30,480 bases of DNA, from NCBI GenBank assembly GCA_021604585.1, contig BQJG01000044.1, forward strand, positions 1 through 30,480. The letters are read 5' to 3'. Source of the DNA: Hyphococcus sp. (lineage in GTDB: Bacteria > Pseudomonadota > Alphaproteobacteria > Caulobacterales > Parvularculaceae). This document shows, in pieces, positions 1 through 6,883 of this stretch. The notes under the pieces were generated by a model. That model worked only from the letters and a program-made list of their open reading frames with translations. It ran no database searches and was not told where the DNA came from. The translations under genes were made by a program, and so were the position numbers. Numbering within the stretch: the stretch's first letter is position 1; every line of letters begins with the position of its first letter.

Positions 1-86
1 GGCGCCCGGCGCTGATGCTCGCCCCGTTTCCGCCGCCCCCGCCGTCCCGGGGGAATTTGCGGCGGAGAGGCAAGGAGCGAGCAGCC

Positions 87-1112
87 ATGACATCACTTGA
101 AACCGCAACCGATACGCCCAGCCGCGCCGCCCAGCGAACGAACGCGGCCAACACCGGCGCAAAGCCGCGCGGGCGCTCCGGCAGGAGGAAGCCGGGCGTT
201 GATCTTTATACGGAGGTGACGGCGAAGATTGTGAAGGAACTGGAAGCTGGGCGGTTTCCATGGGCGCAGCCTTGGGCGGCGCGCGGCGAGGCTGCAACTA
301 TTGCCGCAGGCTTGCCGAAGAATGCACAGACAGGCCGCGCCTATTCCGGGATCAATATTCTGTTGCTCTGGGGCGCCGCCATCGAAAACGGCTTTTCCGG
401 CCAGACATGGCTGACTTTCAAACAGGCGAAAGCCTTGGGCGGTTCGGTGATGAAGGGCGAGCGCGGCTCGATGGTCGTTTATGCCGACAAGTTTATCCCG
501 AAGGACGAGCAAGTCAGAGTCGAGAAAGAGGGCGGCGACGCCGCTTTTGTGCCTTTCCTCAAACGCTACACAGTTTTTAACGCCGCACAGTGCGAGGGTT
601 TGGCCGAAGAACTTACCGCGGGCGCCAAGCCCCTGCCGGAATGCGATGCAATCCCGCGCGCGGAAAATCTTATCAAGGCGACCGGCGCCGATTTCCGGAT
701 CGGCGGCGACAGGGCGTTCTATGTTCCGTCACAGGATTTTATCCGCGTCCCGCCGCAACCGGCGTTTTTCGAGCAGATCAATTATTATCGCACATGCTTT
801 CACGAGCTTGGCCACTGGACCGGCCACGCCTCGCGTCTGAACCGCGAGTTCAAAGGGCGTTACGGATCACACGGCTATGCAAGGGAAGAACTAGTCGCCG
901 AATTGGCGAGCGCGTTTGTCTGCGCCTCGCTTTCCATCGCGCCGACTGTGCGCCATGCGGATTATCTGGGCGCATGGCTAGAGGTCTTGAAGGAAGACAA
1001 CCGCGCGATTTTCAACGCGGCCTCGCTCGCCTCCAAAGCGGCGGATTTGATTCTCGGCTTTGAGAATCCGGCGCCGGACGCTGACGCTTCCGGGATGAAG
1101 CGCAACCCATGA
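87..1112 (+). CDS. ardC: ArdC-type antirestriction protein with zincin-like metallopeptidase domain
   Basis: Proteins of this family travel on plasmids and integrative elements and protect incoming DNA from host restriction; the N-terminal part binds single-stranded DNA and the C-terminal part has a metallopeptidase fold. The 341-residue product shows the N-terminal ArdC pattern (LYTEVTAKIVKELEAG, PWAQPW, GRAYSGINILLLW at about residues 40-100) and a zinc motif HELGH at residues 239-243, followed by ELVAELASAF, which supplies the third ligand region in this family. I chose ATG 87 because AAGGAG lies just upstream (72-77); an in-frame ATG at 15 adds a low-complexity proline-rich leader with no ribosome site. 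The stop overlaps the next start as ATGA, so the two are translationally coupled. Family assignment is firm; activity against a given restriction system is inference. Confidence 0.9.
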   Translation: MTSLETATDTPSRAAQRTNAANTGAKPRGRSGRRKPGVDLYTEVTAKIVKELEAGRFPWAQPWAARGEAATIAAGLPKNAQTGRAYSGINILLLWGAAIENGFSGQTWLTFKQAKALGGSVMKGERGSMVVYADKFIPKDEQVRVEKEGGDAAFVPFLKRYTVFNAAQCEGLAEELTAGAKPLPECDAIPRAENLIKATGADFRIGGDRAFYVPSQDFIRVPPQPAFFEQINYYRTCFHELGHWTGHASRLNREFKGRYGSHGYAREELVAELASAFVCASLSIAPTVRHADYLGAWLEVLKEDNRAIFNAASLASKAADLILGFENPAPDADASGMKRNP

Positions 1113-1372
1113 GCGCGCGTGAAGAAAAGCCGGAAGCAGAAGAAACGGACGCGGGGTCGCAAACGCTTATGCGCGGCGTCGCGCCGATCACCTTGCGCGA
1201 CCGGCTTCTATCTCTGGCGGCGGCGCCCTTGGCGCCCTGCGCCGCTCAAAAAAGCTGCGATGTCGGACTCTTTGATCTCGAATCCCGGCGCCAGATCGAC
1301 CTTGTCGATGAATTGCGCCGTCTTGACCGCGAAGCGGCGTCTCAATCCAAACCATCAGCAACAGGAGAATGA
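1109..1372 (+). CDS. Small conserved-position hypothetical protein coupled to ardC
   Basis: This 87-residue protein is not recognised. It starts within the ardC stop codon (ATGA overlap) and ends three bases before the ParB-like gene, so it sits inside a tightly packed operon and is almost certainly translated. It is charged and soluble, with an acidic N-terminus, a helical middle (TLRDRLLSLAAAPLAP) and a C-terminal amphipathic stretch (DLVDELRRLDREA). No membrane segment or catalytic motif is visible. Its position suggests a role accessory to the antirestriction or ParB-like proteins, but this is only contextual. Confidence 0.7.
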   Translation: MSAREEKPEAEETDAGSQTLMRGVAPITLRDRLLSLAAAPLAPCAAQKSCDVGLFDLESRRQIDLVDELRRLDREAASQSKPSATGE

Positions 1373-1375
1373 AGG

Positions 1376-3070
1376 ATGGAGTTTCAAACAATCCCGCTCG
1401 ACCGATTGGCGGTCTCGGCGCTCAATATGAGGGCGTCGCGCAAGAAGCCATATCTCGACGACATCCTGCCGTCGATCCGCGAACGCGGCGTTCTGGTGCC
1501 GCTGCTCGTGCGTCCCAACGGCGAGCCGGACCATTTTGAAATCGTCGCCGGACGGCGGCGGTTTCTGGCGTCGAAAGCAATCGCAATCGAGACCGGCGAG
1601 GCGCGCGATCTGCCCTGCAGGGTGCTCAGCCAGAGCGATGACGCCGCCGCCGTTGAGGCCTCGATTCTTGAAAACACTGCGCGGCTTGAGCCGGACGAAA
1701 TGCAGGAATTCGAGGCGTTCAAAAAGCTCAACGACAAAGGCAAAAGCGTTGAGGAGATCGCCCGCATTTTCGGGGTGACGGAACTCACCGTGAAGCGCCG
1801 CCTGGCCTTGGCGAGTCTCATCCCCGGCATCCGCAAAGCCTACGCAGAGGACGAGATCGACGGGGCCAGCATCACCGCGCTCACCCTCGCGAGCGTCGCC
1901 AAGCAGCGCGAATGGTTTGAGATGTTCAAATCGGCGGACACGCGGGCGCCACGGGGCGGGCAGTTGAAGCGCTGGCTCTTGGGCGGCGGCGAGATCGAAA
2001 CCGGCGCCGCGCTCTTTTCTTTGGAAGATTATGACGGCGATATTTTCGAAGACTTGTTCGGCGAACGTTCGGTATTCGCCGACGCCGAAAAGTTTTGGGT
2101 CCGTCAGGAAGCGGCTATCGAGGCGGAGAAGGAAAAACTGCTCGTCAGCGGCTGGAGCAAGGTGACGGTCCTGCCGCGCGGAGAGTTTTTCCATTCATGG
2201 GAGTATGATCAACGCCCCAAAAAACAGGGCGGGGAAGTGTTCGTCGAAATGCGCCATTCCGGCGAAGTAGCGTTCATCAAGAGCTACGCGCCCCGGCGAA
2301 AAACCCACGCGGCGAAAGAAAACAAACGCACTGAGCGACCCGAATGCTCCGCGCCCTTGGAGAATTATGTAGACCTTCACCGCCACGCCGCCGCGCGCGC
2401 AGTGCTCTTGAAACACCAACAAATTGCGCTGCGTTTGCTGGCGGCGCATCTGATCGCGGGCGCGCCGAATATCCGTTGTCAGCCCGACAGACAGGCGGCG
2501 CGGAAAGAGGAAACGGCGGCGAGCGTCGCGGCGTCGAAAGGGCAGGAGGCGTTCGAAAATGAGCGCGCCGAAATCGGCAAATTGCTCGATCTTGACGAGC
2601 CTTCACACATCACCGGCGGCAATGAAGACGGCTGGCGATTGGCTTGCGTTTTCGCAAAAATGATGACGCTTTCGGACGCGGACATCGCCCGTATTCTGAC
2701 TTTCGTCACGGTGGAAATCATCGCCGCCGGTCATGAGGCCGTGGACTGCCTTGCGCGCGTTGTGCCTATCGATATAGCCGCATGGATGACGCCCGACGAC
2801 ACGTTTTTTGAGCTTTTGCGCGACAAAAACATGACCAACGCCATGCTCGCCGACATTGCGGGCGACAGCGTTGCGAAGGCGAACCGCGACGCGACCGCGA
2901 AAGCCCAGAAAGCGATCATTCGCGATTGCCTCGACGGCCGGAACGGGCGCGAAAAAACGCCGAACTGGCGTCCGCGTTGGCTGCAGTTTCCAGCGCTGTC
3001 CTACACGCAAGCTGGAAAACCCGGCGCAGTCAAACGCGCCGAGAAAATCTCGCCGCTTTTTGCGGGCTAG
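1376..3070 (+). CDS. ParB/RepB/Spo0J-like nuclease-domain protein of integrative elements
   Basis: The N-terminal 100 residues form a ParB-type domain: a PL-VRPN segment, the GRRRFLA box at about residues 59-65 and ENTARLEPDEMQEFEAF at about 99-115, followed by a helix-turn-helix (KSVEEIARIFGVTELTVKRRLALA, about residues 123-146). The remaining 400 residues are a long, charged region seen in ParB-like proteins of alphaproteobacterial plasmids and genomic islands. At 564 residues it is about twice the length of chromosomal ParB, and no parA gene is nearby, so it is more likely an accessory DNA-binding protein or regulator of the element than a partition protein. GGAG and AAGG motifs precede the start. 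It is the last gene of the ardC operon. Confidence 0.85.
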   Translation: MEFQTIPLDRLAVSALNMRASRKKPYLDDILPSIRERGVLVPLLVRPNGEPDHFEIVAGRRRFLASKAIAIETGEARDLPCRVLSQSDDAAAVEASILENTARLEPDEMQEFEAFKKLNDKGKSVEEIARIFGVTELTVKRRLALASLIPGIRKAYAEDEIDGASITALTLASVAKQREWFEMFKSADTRAPRGGQLKRWLLGGGEIETGAALFSLEDYDGDIFEDLFGERSVFADAEKFWVRQEAAIEAEKEKLLVSGWSKVTVLPRGEFFHSWEYDQRPKKQGGEVFVEMRHSGEVAFIKSYAPRRKTHAAKENKRTERPECSAPLENYVDLHRHAAARAVLLKHQQIALRLLAAHLIAGAPNIRCQPDRQAARKEETAASVAASKGQEAFENERAEIGKLLDLDEPSHITGGNEDGWRLACVFAKMMTLSDADIARILTFVTVEIIAAGHEAVDCLARVVPIDIAAWMTPDDTFFELLRDKNMTNAMLADIAGDSVAKANRDATAKAQKAIIRDCLDGRNGREKTPNWRPRWLQFPALSYTQAGKPGAVKRAEKISPLFAG

Positions 3071-3397
3071 GCGATCGCGGGGCGGAGCGCATTTCGCGCT
3101 TCGCCTCGTCATTGTGGAACCTATGGCCGTGATATTCAGATCATCAAAGCCACGCTTTCAATCAGCGCCGCCGTTAATTCGCGCGTTGCCGGTCCTGCTT
3201 TTCTAGCGCCATTCGTCTCCCGCGATTTCGCTTGAGCCAAGACAACCAATCCCGGCCTTTGATCGCGCGAAACTGAACGACGACCGGCCCGCCCGAAACC
3301 GGCGTTGACGGATTTTTTCCTCTGGCCCCGATAGATTTTGGGGCCATTCATCGCGAAACAAAAAATCCGCCCCCGCCGGTCCTCCGCTGCGCTTCTG

Positions 3398-3421
3398 CCC
3401 GTCATCGAATTCGATGACGGG
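3398..3421. repeat. Perfect 24-bp palindrome, possible operator
   Basis: The arm CCCGTCATCGAA (3398-3409) is followed immediately by its exact reverse complement (3410-3421), with an EcoRI-type GAATTC at the centre. There is no loop, so a protein-binding dyad is more likely than a terminator. It lies 85 bp upstream of the DUF736 start. The element's ParB-like protein and HTH protein are candidate binders, but that is speculation. Confidence 0.55.
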
Positions 3422-3461
3422 TTCAGGCGGCCCGGCGCGCCGTTCTCCTCGTTTCGCGTCA

Positions 3462-3484
3462 GGCCGGGGAATGGCTCTCCGGCC
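3462..3484 (+). promoter_or_regulatory. Hairpin in the DUF736 leader
   Basis: The arms GGCCGG (3462-3467) and CCGGCC (3479-3484) enclose an 11-nt loop and end eight bases before the AAGGAG ribosome site (3492-3497). It could stabilise the leader or modulate initiation. It is seen directly as an inverted repeat; function is unknown. Confidence 0.35.
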
Positions 3485-3505
3485 AAGCAATAAGGAGACG
3501 AAAAG

Positions 3506-3850
3506 ATGGCTCAATCACTTGGAACCGTAATGAAACGCGAGAATGGCGGCTTTGAAGGCACGCTGGCGATGATGACTTTGAATACGAAGATCACCATCGT
3601 TCCCAATGAGGCGAAGGACAACGAGCGCCAGCCCGATTTCCGCATCTATGCCGCCAATTCAAGCGGACGTAGGGGCAATGAAATCGGCGGCGGCTGGAAC
3701 CGCGTCGGGAAAAATTCCGGCAAGCCTTATGTCTCGCTCACCTTCGCGCATCCGGCCTTTGGCGAGAAACGCATATTCGCCAATCTCGCCCGCGCCGCCG
3801 GCGCGGAAAGCGACGAAACGCTCGCCATTCTCTGGAACCCGCAAAGCTGA
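3506..3850 (+). CDS. DUF736 family protein
   Basis: This 114-residue protein matches the DUF736 pattern of small soluble proteins found in alphaproteobacterial plasmids and integrative elements: an N-terminal IGTV-like start (SLGTVMKRENGGFEGTLAMMTLNTKI), PDFRIYA, the EIGGGWNR segment and a C-terminal YVSLTFAHPAF...IFANL section. The biochemical role of the family is not established. A strong AAGGAG ribosome site is placed nine bases before ATG 3506. It is transcribed alone, between a long leader and a hairpin at 3874-3899. Confidence 0.88.
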   Translation: MAQSLGTVMKRENGGFEGTLAMMTLNTKITIVPNEAKDNERQPDFRIYAANSSGRRGNEIGGGWNRVGKNSGKPYVSLTFAHPAFGEKRIFANLARAAGAESDETLAILWNPQS

Positions 3851-3873
3851 GCGCGGCGTTCGCCGACAACAAT

Positions 3874-3899
3874 GCCCCGCGTGAGAAATCGCGCGGGGC
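3874..3899 (+). terminator. Hairpin after the DUF736 gene, possible terminator
   Basis: The arms GCCCCGCG (3874-3881) and CGCGGGGC (3892-3899) are perfectly complementary with a 10-nt loop, 24 bp after the DUF736 stop. No T-run follows, so it is a weak intrinsic terminator at best; it may act with Rho or only protect the 3' end. Confidence 0.5.
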
Positions 3900-3959
3900 C
3901 TTGCCTGCTAATGTTGGGAAGCGAAGCAGAGCGCCGGCGCCTCCTCACGATTAAATACG

Positions 3960-5324
3960 CTACTCAGCCGTGTCCTTGGGAATTACTTTTTGAATGAGGC
4001 GTTCAGCATTCTTTTGGCAAATGCTGCCTGCGCCGAGATCGGTTTTTTGATTAGCCCACACGAACTTCACGATATCATCGTCCTGATCAGCACGCTTCAC
4101 GAGGTGAACATGTTCGAGCCTCTTTCCTTCGCGTGACAGAGCGGCGAATGGATCGCCGCTGTTGCGGTCGAAGAGGGCTTCTCTTGGTAGCTCTCCAAGC
4201 AGAAAACCTCGCAGAGCCTTTGCCGATATTCGTTGTTCCTCCCAGCCGTCTTTCGACCATCCTTGCAAAACATCGCCAATGTGGTCCATTCGCGCCGACC
4301 AGAACCAACTCGGCCGCGAGTTCCGCTCCGCAGCAGAGGGGTGTAAAACCACACTTGGCATTTCCGAACATACCTTGTCGAAAAAAGCCTGCATCCGCTC
4401 TTGAAACGACTCGTCTAATGCGAAAACCTTGGCGGTGACTTCGTCCCAGTTTTTGGGGAAATCGCTGCGATTAAAGATCAATGGTCTGTCGCGGCGGCGC
4501 GTCGAAAATACTGCCAGGAATTGAATATCTGCATATCGTCTAAGATAGCGGGTGAATAATTCGCTGTTCCAGTTCTTCCAGCCATGCGGCTCGGAACGCA
4601 AATAGCTGCAGCCGCCATCCGTAAGCACAATGCCTTTGACGAGCGTTCGCGAACTTTTCACCTGGTTGCGCGCCGCGCTCATTGCGCGCCAGACGACATG
4701 GTCCTGATAACGCTTCTTCGTTTGAGGCCGCGGGAAATGATAGGGAAATGATTCTTGACTGGCGTCATACGCAATATGAAAGCTGACGCCTTGGCGCCTA
4801 TCCCAAAACTGACGACTCCAGCTTCGTCCTCCTTCAGCCTTGTAATGGCGCAGCCAGGGCCGGACCTTTTCGTTGAAGAATAGCGGCATTTCTCCGCGAG
4901 ACGGAATCGCTGGCCGCACATCCTCGCCTTCGACCCATTCCTCCACGCGGAAAGACAGGCCTTTGAGATCGATCCCAACTGCTTCGGCGATGCGTATCAC
5001 TTCTTGGAAAAAGAGGTCTTCGGTTCGAGCCGCTTCAAGGCCATCCTGGAAAACGGTTTTGATGTCGGCGATAAAGTCAGGCGCGTCCGCCCACGAGTCC
5101 GTAAACAAAATATCCGGGCAAGCGCCGTCTTCGAGCGCTTGCTCGTAACGCAATTCCCCAAACCTGTCTAAGGCATCCAGAAGTGCGATTTCCCACTCTG
5201 TCGCAATCGCAGCATTTCCGCCTTTGATGAGTTTCCTGATGATGCTCTTGTAATTATCTTCGGTGAGGAGGCGTCCAACGCGGAGCAATCCGTCTTCCGT
5301 AGTGCGCGTTGAAAAGATTGGCAC
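3960..5324 (-). CDS. Unknown protein with PD-(D/E)xK nuclease-like residues; candidate defence gene
   Basis: I do not recognise the family as a whole. From the GTG at 5324 the product has 454 residues. Residues 43-89 carry the spacing of a PD-(D/E)xK nuclease core: a helix with EWEIALLDAL (E43/E45), then CPDILF (D71), then FIADIKTV (D87 and K89). The remaining about 360 residues have no familiar motif, are rich in aromatic residues and contain no membrane segment. GTG 5324 is preferred because AGGAGG lies just upstream (5329-5334); a TTG at 5399 would add 25 residues without a ribosome site. Base composition is more AT-rich than the neighbouring backbone genes. It stands alone, opposite in strand to DUF736. 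Restriction or phage defence is inferred from fold residues and context only. Confidence 0.7.
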   Translation of the reverse strand: MPIFSTRTTEDGLLRVGRLLTEDNYKSIIRKLIKGGNAAIATEWEIALLDALDRFGELRYEQALEDGACPDILFTDSWADAPDFIADIKTVFQDGLEAARTEDLFFQEVIRIAEAVGIDLKGLSFRVEEWVEGEDVRPAIPSRGEMPLFFNEKVRPWLRHYKAEGGRSWSRQFWDRRQGVSFHIAYDASQESFPYHFPRPQTKKRYQDHVVWRAMSAARNQVKSSRTLVKGIVLTDGGCSYLRSEPHGWKNWNSELFTRYLRRYADIQFLAVFSTRRRDRPLIFNRSDFPKNWDEVTAKVFALDESFQERMQAFFDKVCSEMPSVVLHPSAAERNSRPSWFWSARMDHIGDVLQGWSKDGWEEQRISAKALRGFLLGELPREALFDRNSGDPFAALSREGKRLEHVHLVKRADQDDDIVKFVWANQKTDLGAGSICQKNAERLIQKVIPKDTAE

Positions 5325-5399
5325 AGAGCCTCCTGCAGGGTTGGCTTCACAGCAGTCCAGATACGGCCTAATTTTTAGCGTTCGGCCTCGCCGTATCAA

Positions 5400-5749
5400 T
5401 AGGGTGACTATGATGCGTTTAACCTAGCGGCGAATGCTGCGGAAGCATTCGCAATCTTCGGCGCCTTATGATCACTCTTGACTGGCGTGGCGCCCATGAA
5501 AAGGCGTTCATTTGATAAATAACATCGACAATCACCCTTCACTATCTTCTTTCACACCCCGGCGCCTGAAGGCGCATACCGGCCTGCGGCCGGGAAGGGG
5601 GCCAAGGCCAACCATATCAGTGCTTTAGGTTTCCGCCGACCTGGGTACAAATCGGCGAATTCGCTGTGTACAATTTTCACGGCGTCCGTTGAAATCCTCC
5701 GCTTCGACCGGGCGTTATGATCCGATTAGGCTGTACACGCATTAAAACG
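5400..5749. other. 350-bp intergenic region with short dyads, no gene
   Basis: No plausible coding frame is seen. The stretch has the stem-loop at 5430-5452, a CCGGCC/GGCCGG hairpin near 5579-5593, a perfect 10-bp palindrome GCGAATTCGC (5655-5664), and two TGTACA boxes (5667-5672 and 5732-5737). It is downstream of the relaxase gene and upstream of the PD-(D/E)xK gene, so it may include that gene's promoter. An origin of transfer here is possible but unproven. Confidence 0.4.
5430..5452. repeat. 9-bp perfect stem-loop upstream of the PD-(D/E)xK gene
   Basis: The arms GCGAATGCT (5430-5438) and AGCATTCGC (5444-5452) enclose a 5-nt loop. No T-run follows on either strand. The hairpin lies about 105 bp before the GTG start of the minus-strand gene and could be part of its leader or an operator. 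Confidence 0.4.
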
Positions 5750-6883
5750 CTACTCCCGTTCGATATTTCTCTCCTTTTGCCGGAGGCTTAAACGGATGCC
5801 GGACATGCGCGAAGGGCCGTCTAAAGTCGCTGCGAGACGCTGCAACAGGCGGGCGATATTGGGCGGCTGGATGGCCTTTTTGGACTGCGTTTCGGCGTCG
5901 TTTTCGGGCTGGATTTGCGCCGCTTTGGCGCGCAAATCCGACGAGAATACCGACGAATTTTCATGCCCGCGCGCCTGAATAATCTCCGGTTGTGGCGTCA
6001 GATTCTGCTGTTTTTTGAGATCGAATCCGAGCATTTTCGCTTCTTCCTGCCACATGGAAAGCAAAGCCTCGCGGTTCATTTCCTGCTTCGGTTTTCTGGT
6101 CCTGAGCGCCGCCATTTCCATGCCTTTCGTGCTCGTGTAGCCGTAGGTTTCGGCCGCTTTTTCTATTTGCTGGCGACGCTTCGAGAAGGCGCGTTCCACC
6201 TCTTTGGGGATAGCGCTCACGCGGAAACCGTCTGCTTCTCTTATTATGTCGACGCCCGATCTTTCGAGCCCGTTTGCGAACTCCGCGCGATAAATCCGGC
6301 CCGCTTCCTTCTGCGCGAGGTAAAGCTCGCGGCCCACAATCGCGCCCCAGCTTCCGTCATGGCGCGGCGCCAGATTGAAGATGAAGGCATGGGTGTGGAG
6401 CTGGGGATCGAGGTCGCGGCTCGTGTGATGATCGAAGGCCGCGACCAGCACTCCAGCGGTCCGTTCTTTTATGCTTCCGCGCCGTCCGCGGCGGGCCCAG
6501 ACATGATTGTTTTCGAGGTGACGGAGGGCGGTGTTGACCGCTTTTTGGTGGGCGGCTTCGATGGTCTGGCGCTCGCTTTCAGATGAAAGGGCCCACAGGA
6601 CCGAGGCCGATTTCGGGGAGCTGAAAGTCATATCCCAGCCTGCCGTATGTGTGATGCCGTTCGCCAGAATAAGCCGCTCTCCGGTCCTCGGGTCGAGGCC
6701 TTCAAGCGCTGCTTCGAAGTCGGATTTCGAGACCGGGCCTTCCAAAGAAAGGCGTTCAGCGGCGCGGCCTTCCCAGCGTCCGGGGGCTTCGCCCTCGCGC
6801 GTGTAATAGCCGTCCTTGCCCATATGCTGGTAGTAGGCCGCCGCCGCGGCGACGCTTTTGCGGACGGATATCGAGGCGACCAT
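5750..6883 (-). CDS. Short MobF (TrwC/TraI-type) relaxase lacking the helicase part
   Basis: Relaxases of this class nick the origin of transfer and stay covalently bound to the DNA strand to be moved. The 377-residue product has paired tyrosines Y17/Y18 and Y26/Y27, as in TrwC, the FSSPKSASVLWAL motif at about residues 87-99, and the three-histidine metal site (H153, H163, H165) in HTSRDLDPQLHTHAF ending with N170. TrwC-type proteins usually continue into a RecD-like helicase for a total near 900-1000 residues; here the protein ends soon after the relaxase domain. I start at ATG 6883, which shares one base with the stop of the coupling protein (TGATG); a longer frame from 7000 has no typical N-terminus. 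Last gene of the mobilization operon. Confidence 0.88.
   Translation of the reverse strand: MVASISVRKSVAAAAAYYQHMGKDGYYTREGEAPGRWEGRAAERLSLEGPVSKSDFEAALEGLDPRTGERLILANGITHTAGWDMTFSSPKSASVLWALSSESERQTIEAAHQKAVNTALRHLENNHVWARRGRRGSIKERTAGVLVAAFDHHTSRDLDPQLHTHAFIFNLAPRHDGSWGAIVGRELYLAQKEAGRIYRAEFANGLERSGVDIIREADGFRVSAIPKEVERAFSKRRQQIEKAAETYGYTSTKGMEMAALRTRKPKQEMNREALLSMWQEEAKMLGFDLKKQQNLTPQPEIIQARGHENSSVFSSDLRAKAAQIQPENDAETQSKKAIQPPNIARLLQRLAATLDGPSRMSGIRLSLRQKERNIERE

Larger units (their letters stand above)
3071..3505. other. 435-bp intergenic region before the DUF736 gene
   Basis: No convincing gene is seen here. Two overlapping minus-strand reading frames (3136-3486 and 3203-3514) are low-complexity, lack ribosome sites and resemble no family. 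The region contains a perfect 24-bp palindrome (3398-3421) and a GGCCGG/CCGGCC hairpin (3462-3484) just before the DUF736 ribosome site. It probably holds the DUF736 promoter and its control elements. Confidence 0.5.

Noticed and set aside
15..86. N-terminal extension of the ArdC protein from ATG 15
   Set aside because: Low-complexity proline- and arginine-rich leader without a ribosome site; ATG 87 has AAGGAG at proper distance.
1355..2194. 279-residue minus-strand frame opposite the ParB-like gene
   Set aside because: Antisense to the conserved ParB and HTH domains; composition mirrors the sense gene.
3136..3514. Minus-strand reading frames in the gap before DUF736
   Set aside because: Two overlapping frames with biased composition, no ribosome sites and no recognisable family; GC-rich DNA often leaves such open frames.
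5915..6586. 223-residue plus-strand frame opposite the relaxase
   Set aside because: Fully antisense to a gene with intact catalytic motifs; a GC-driven shadow frame.
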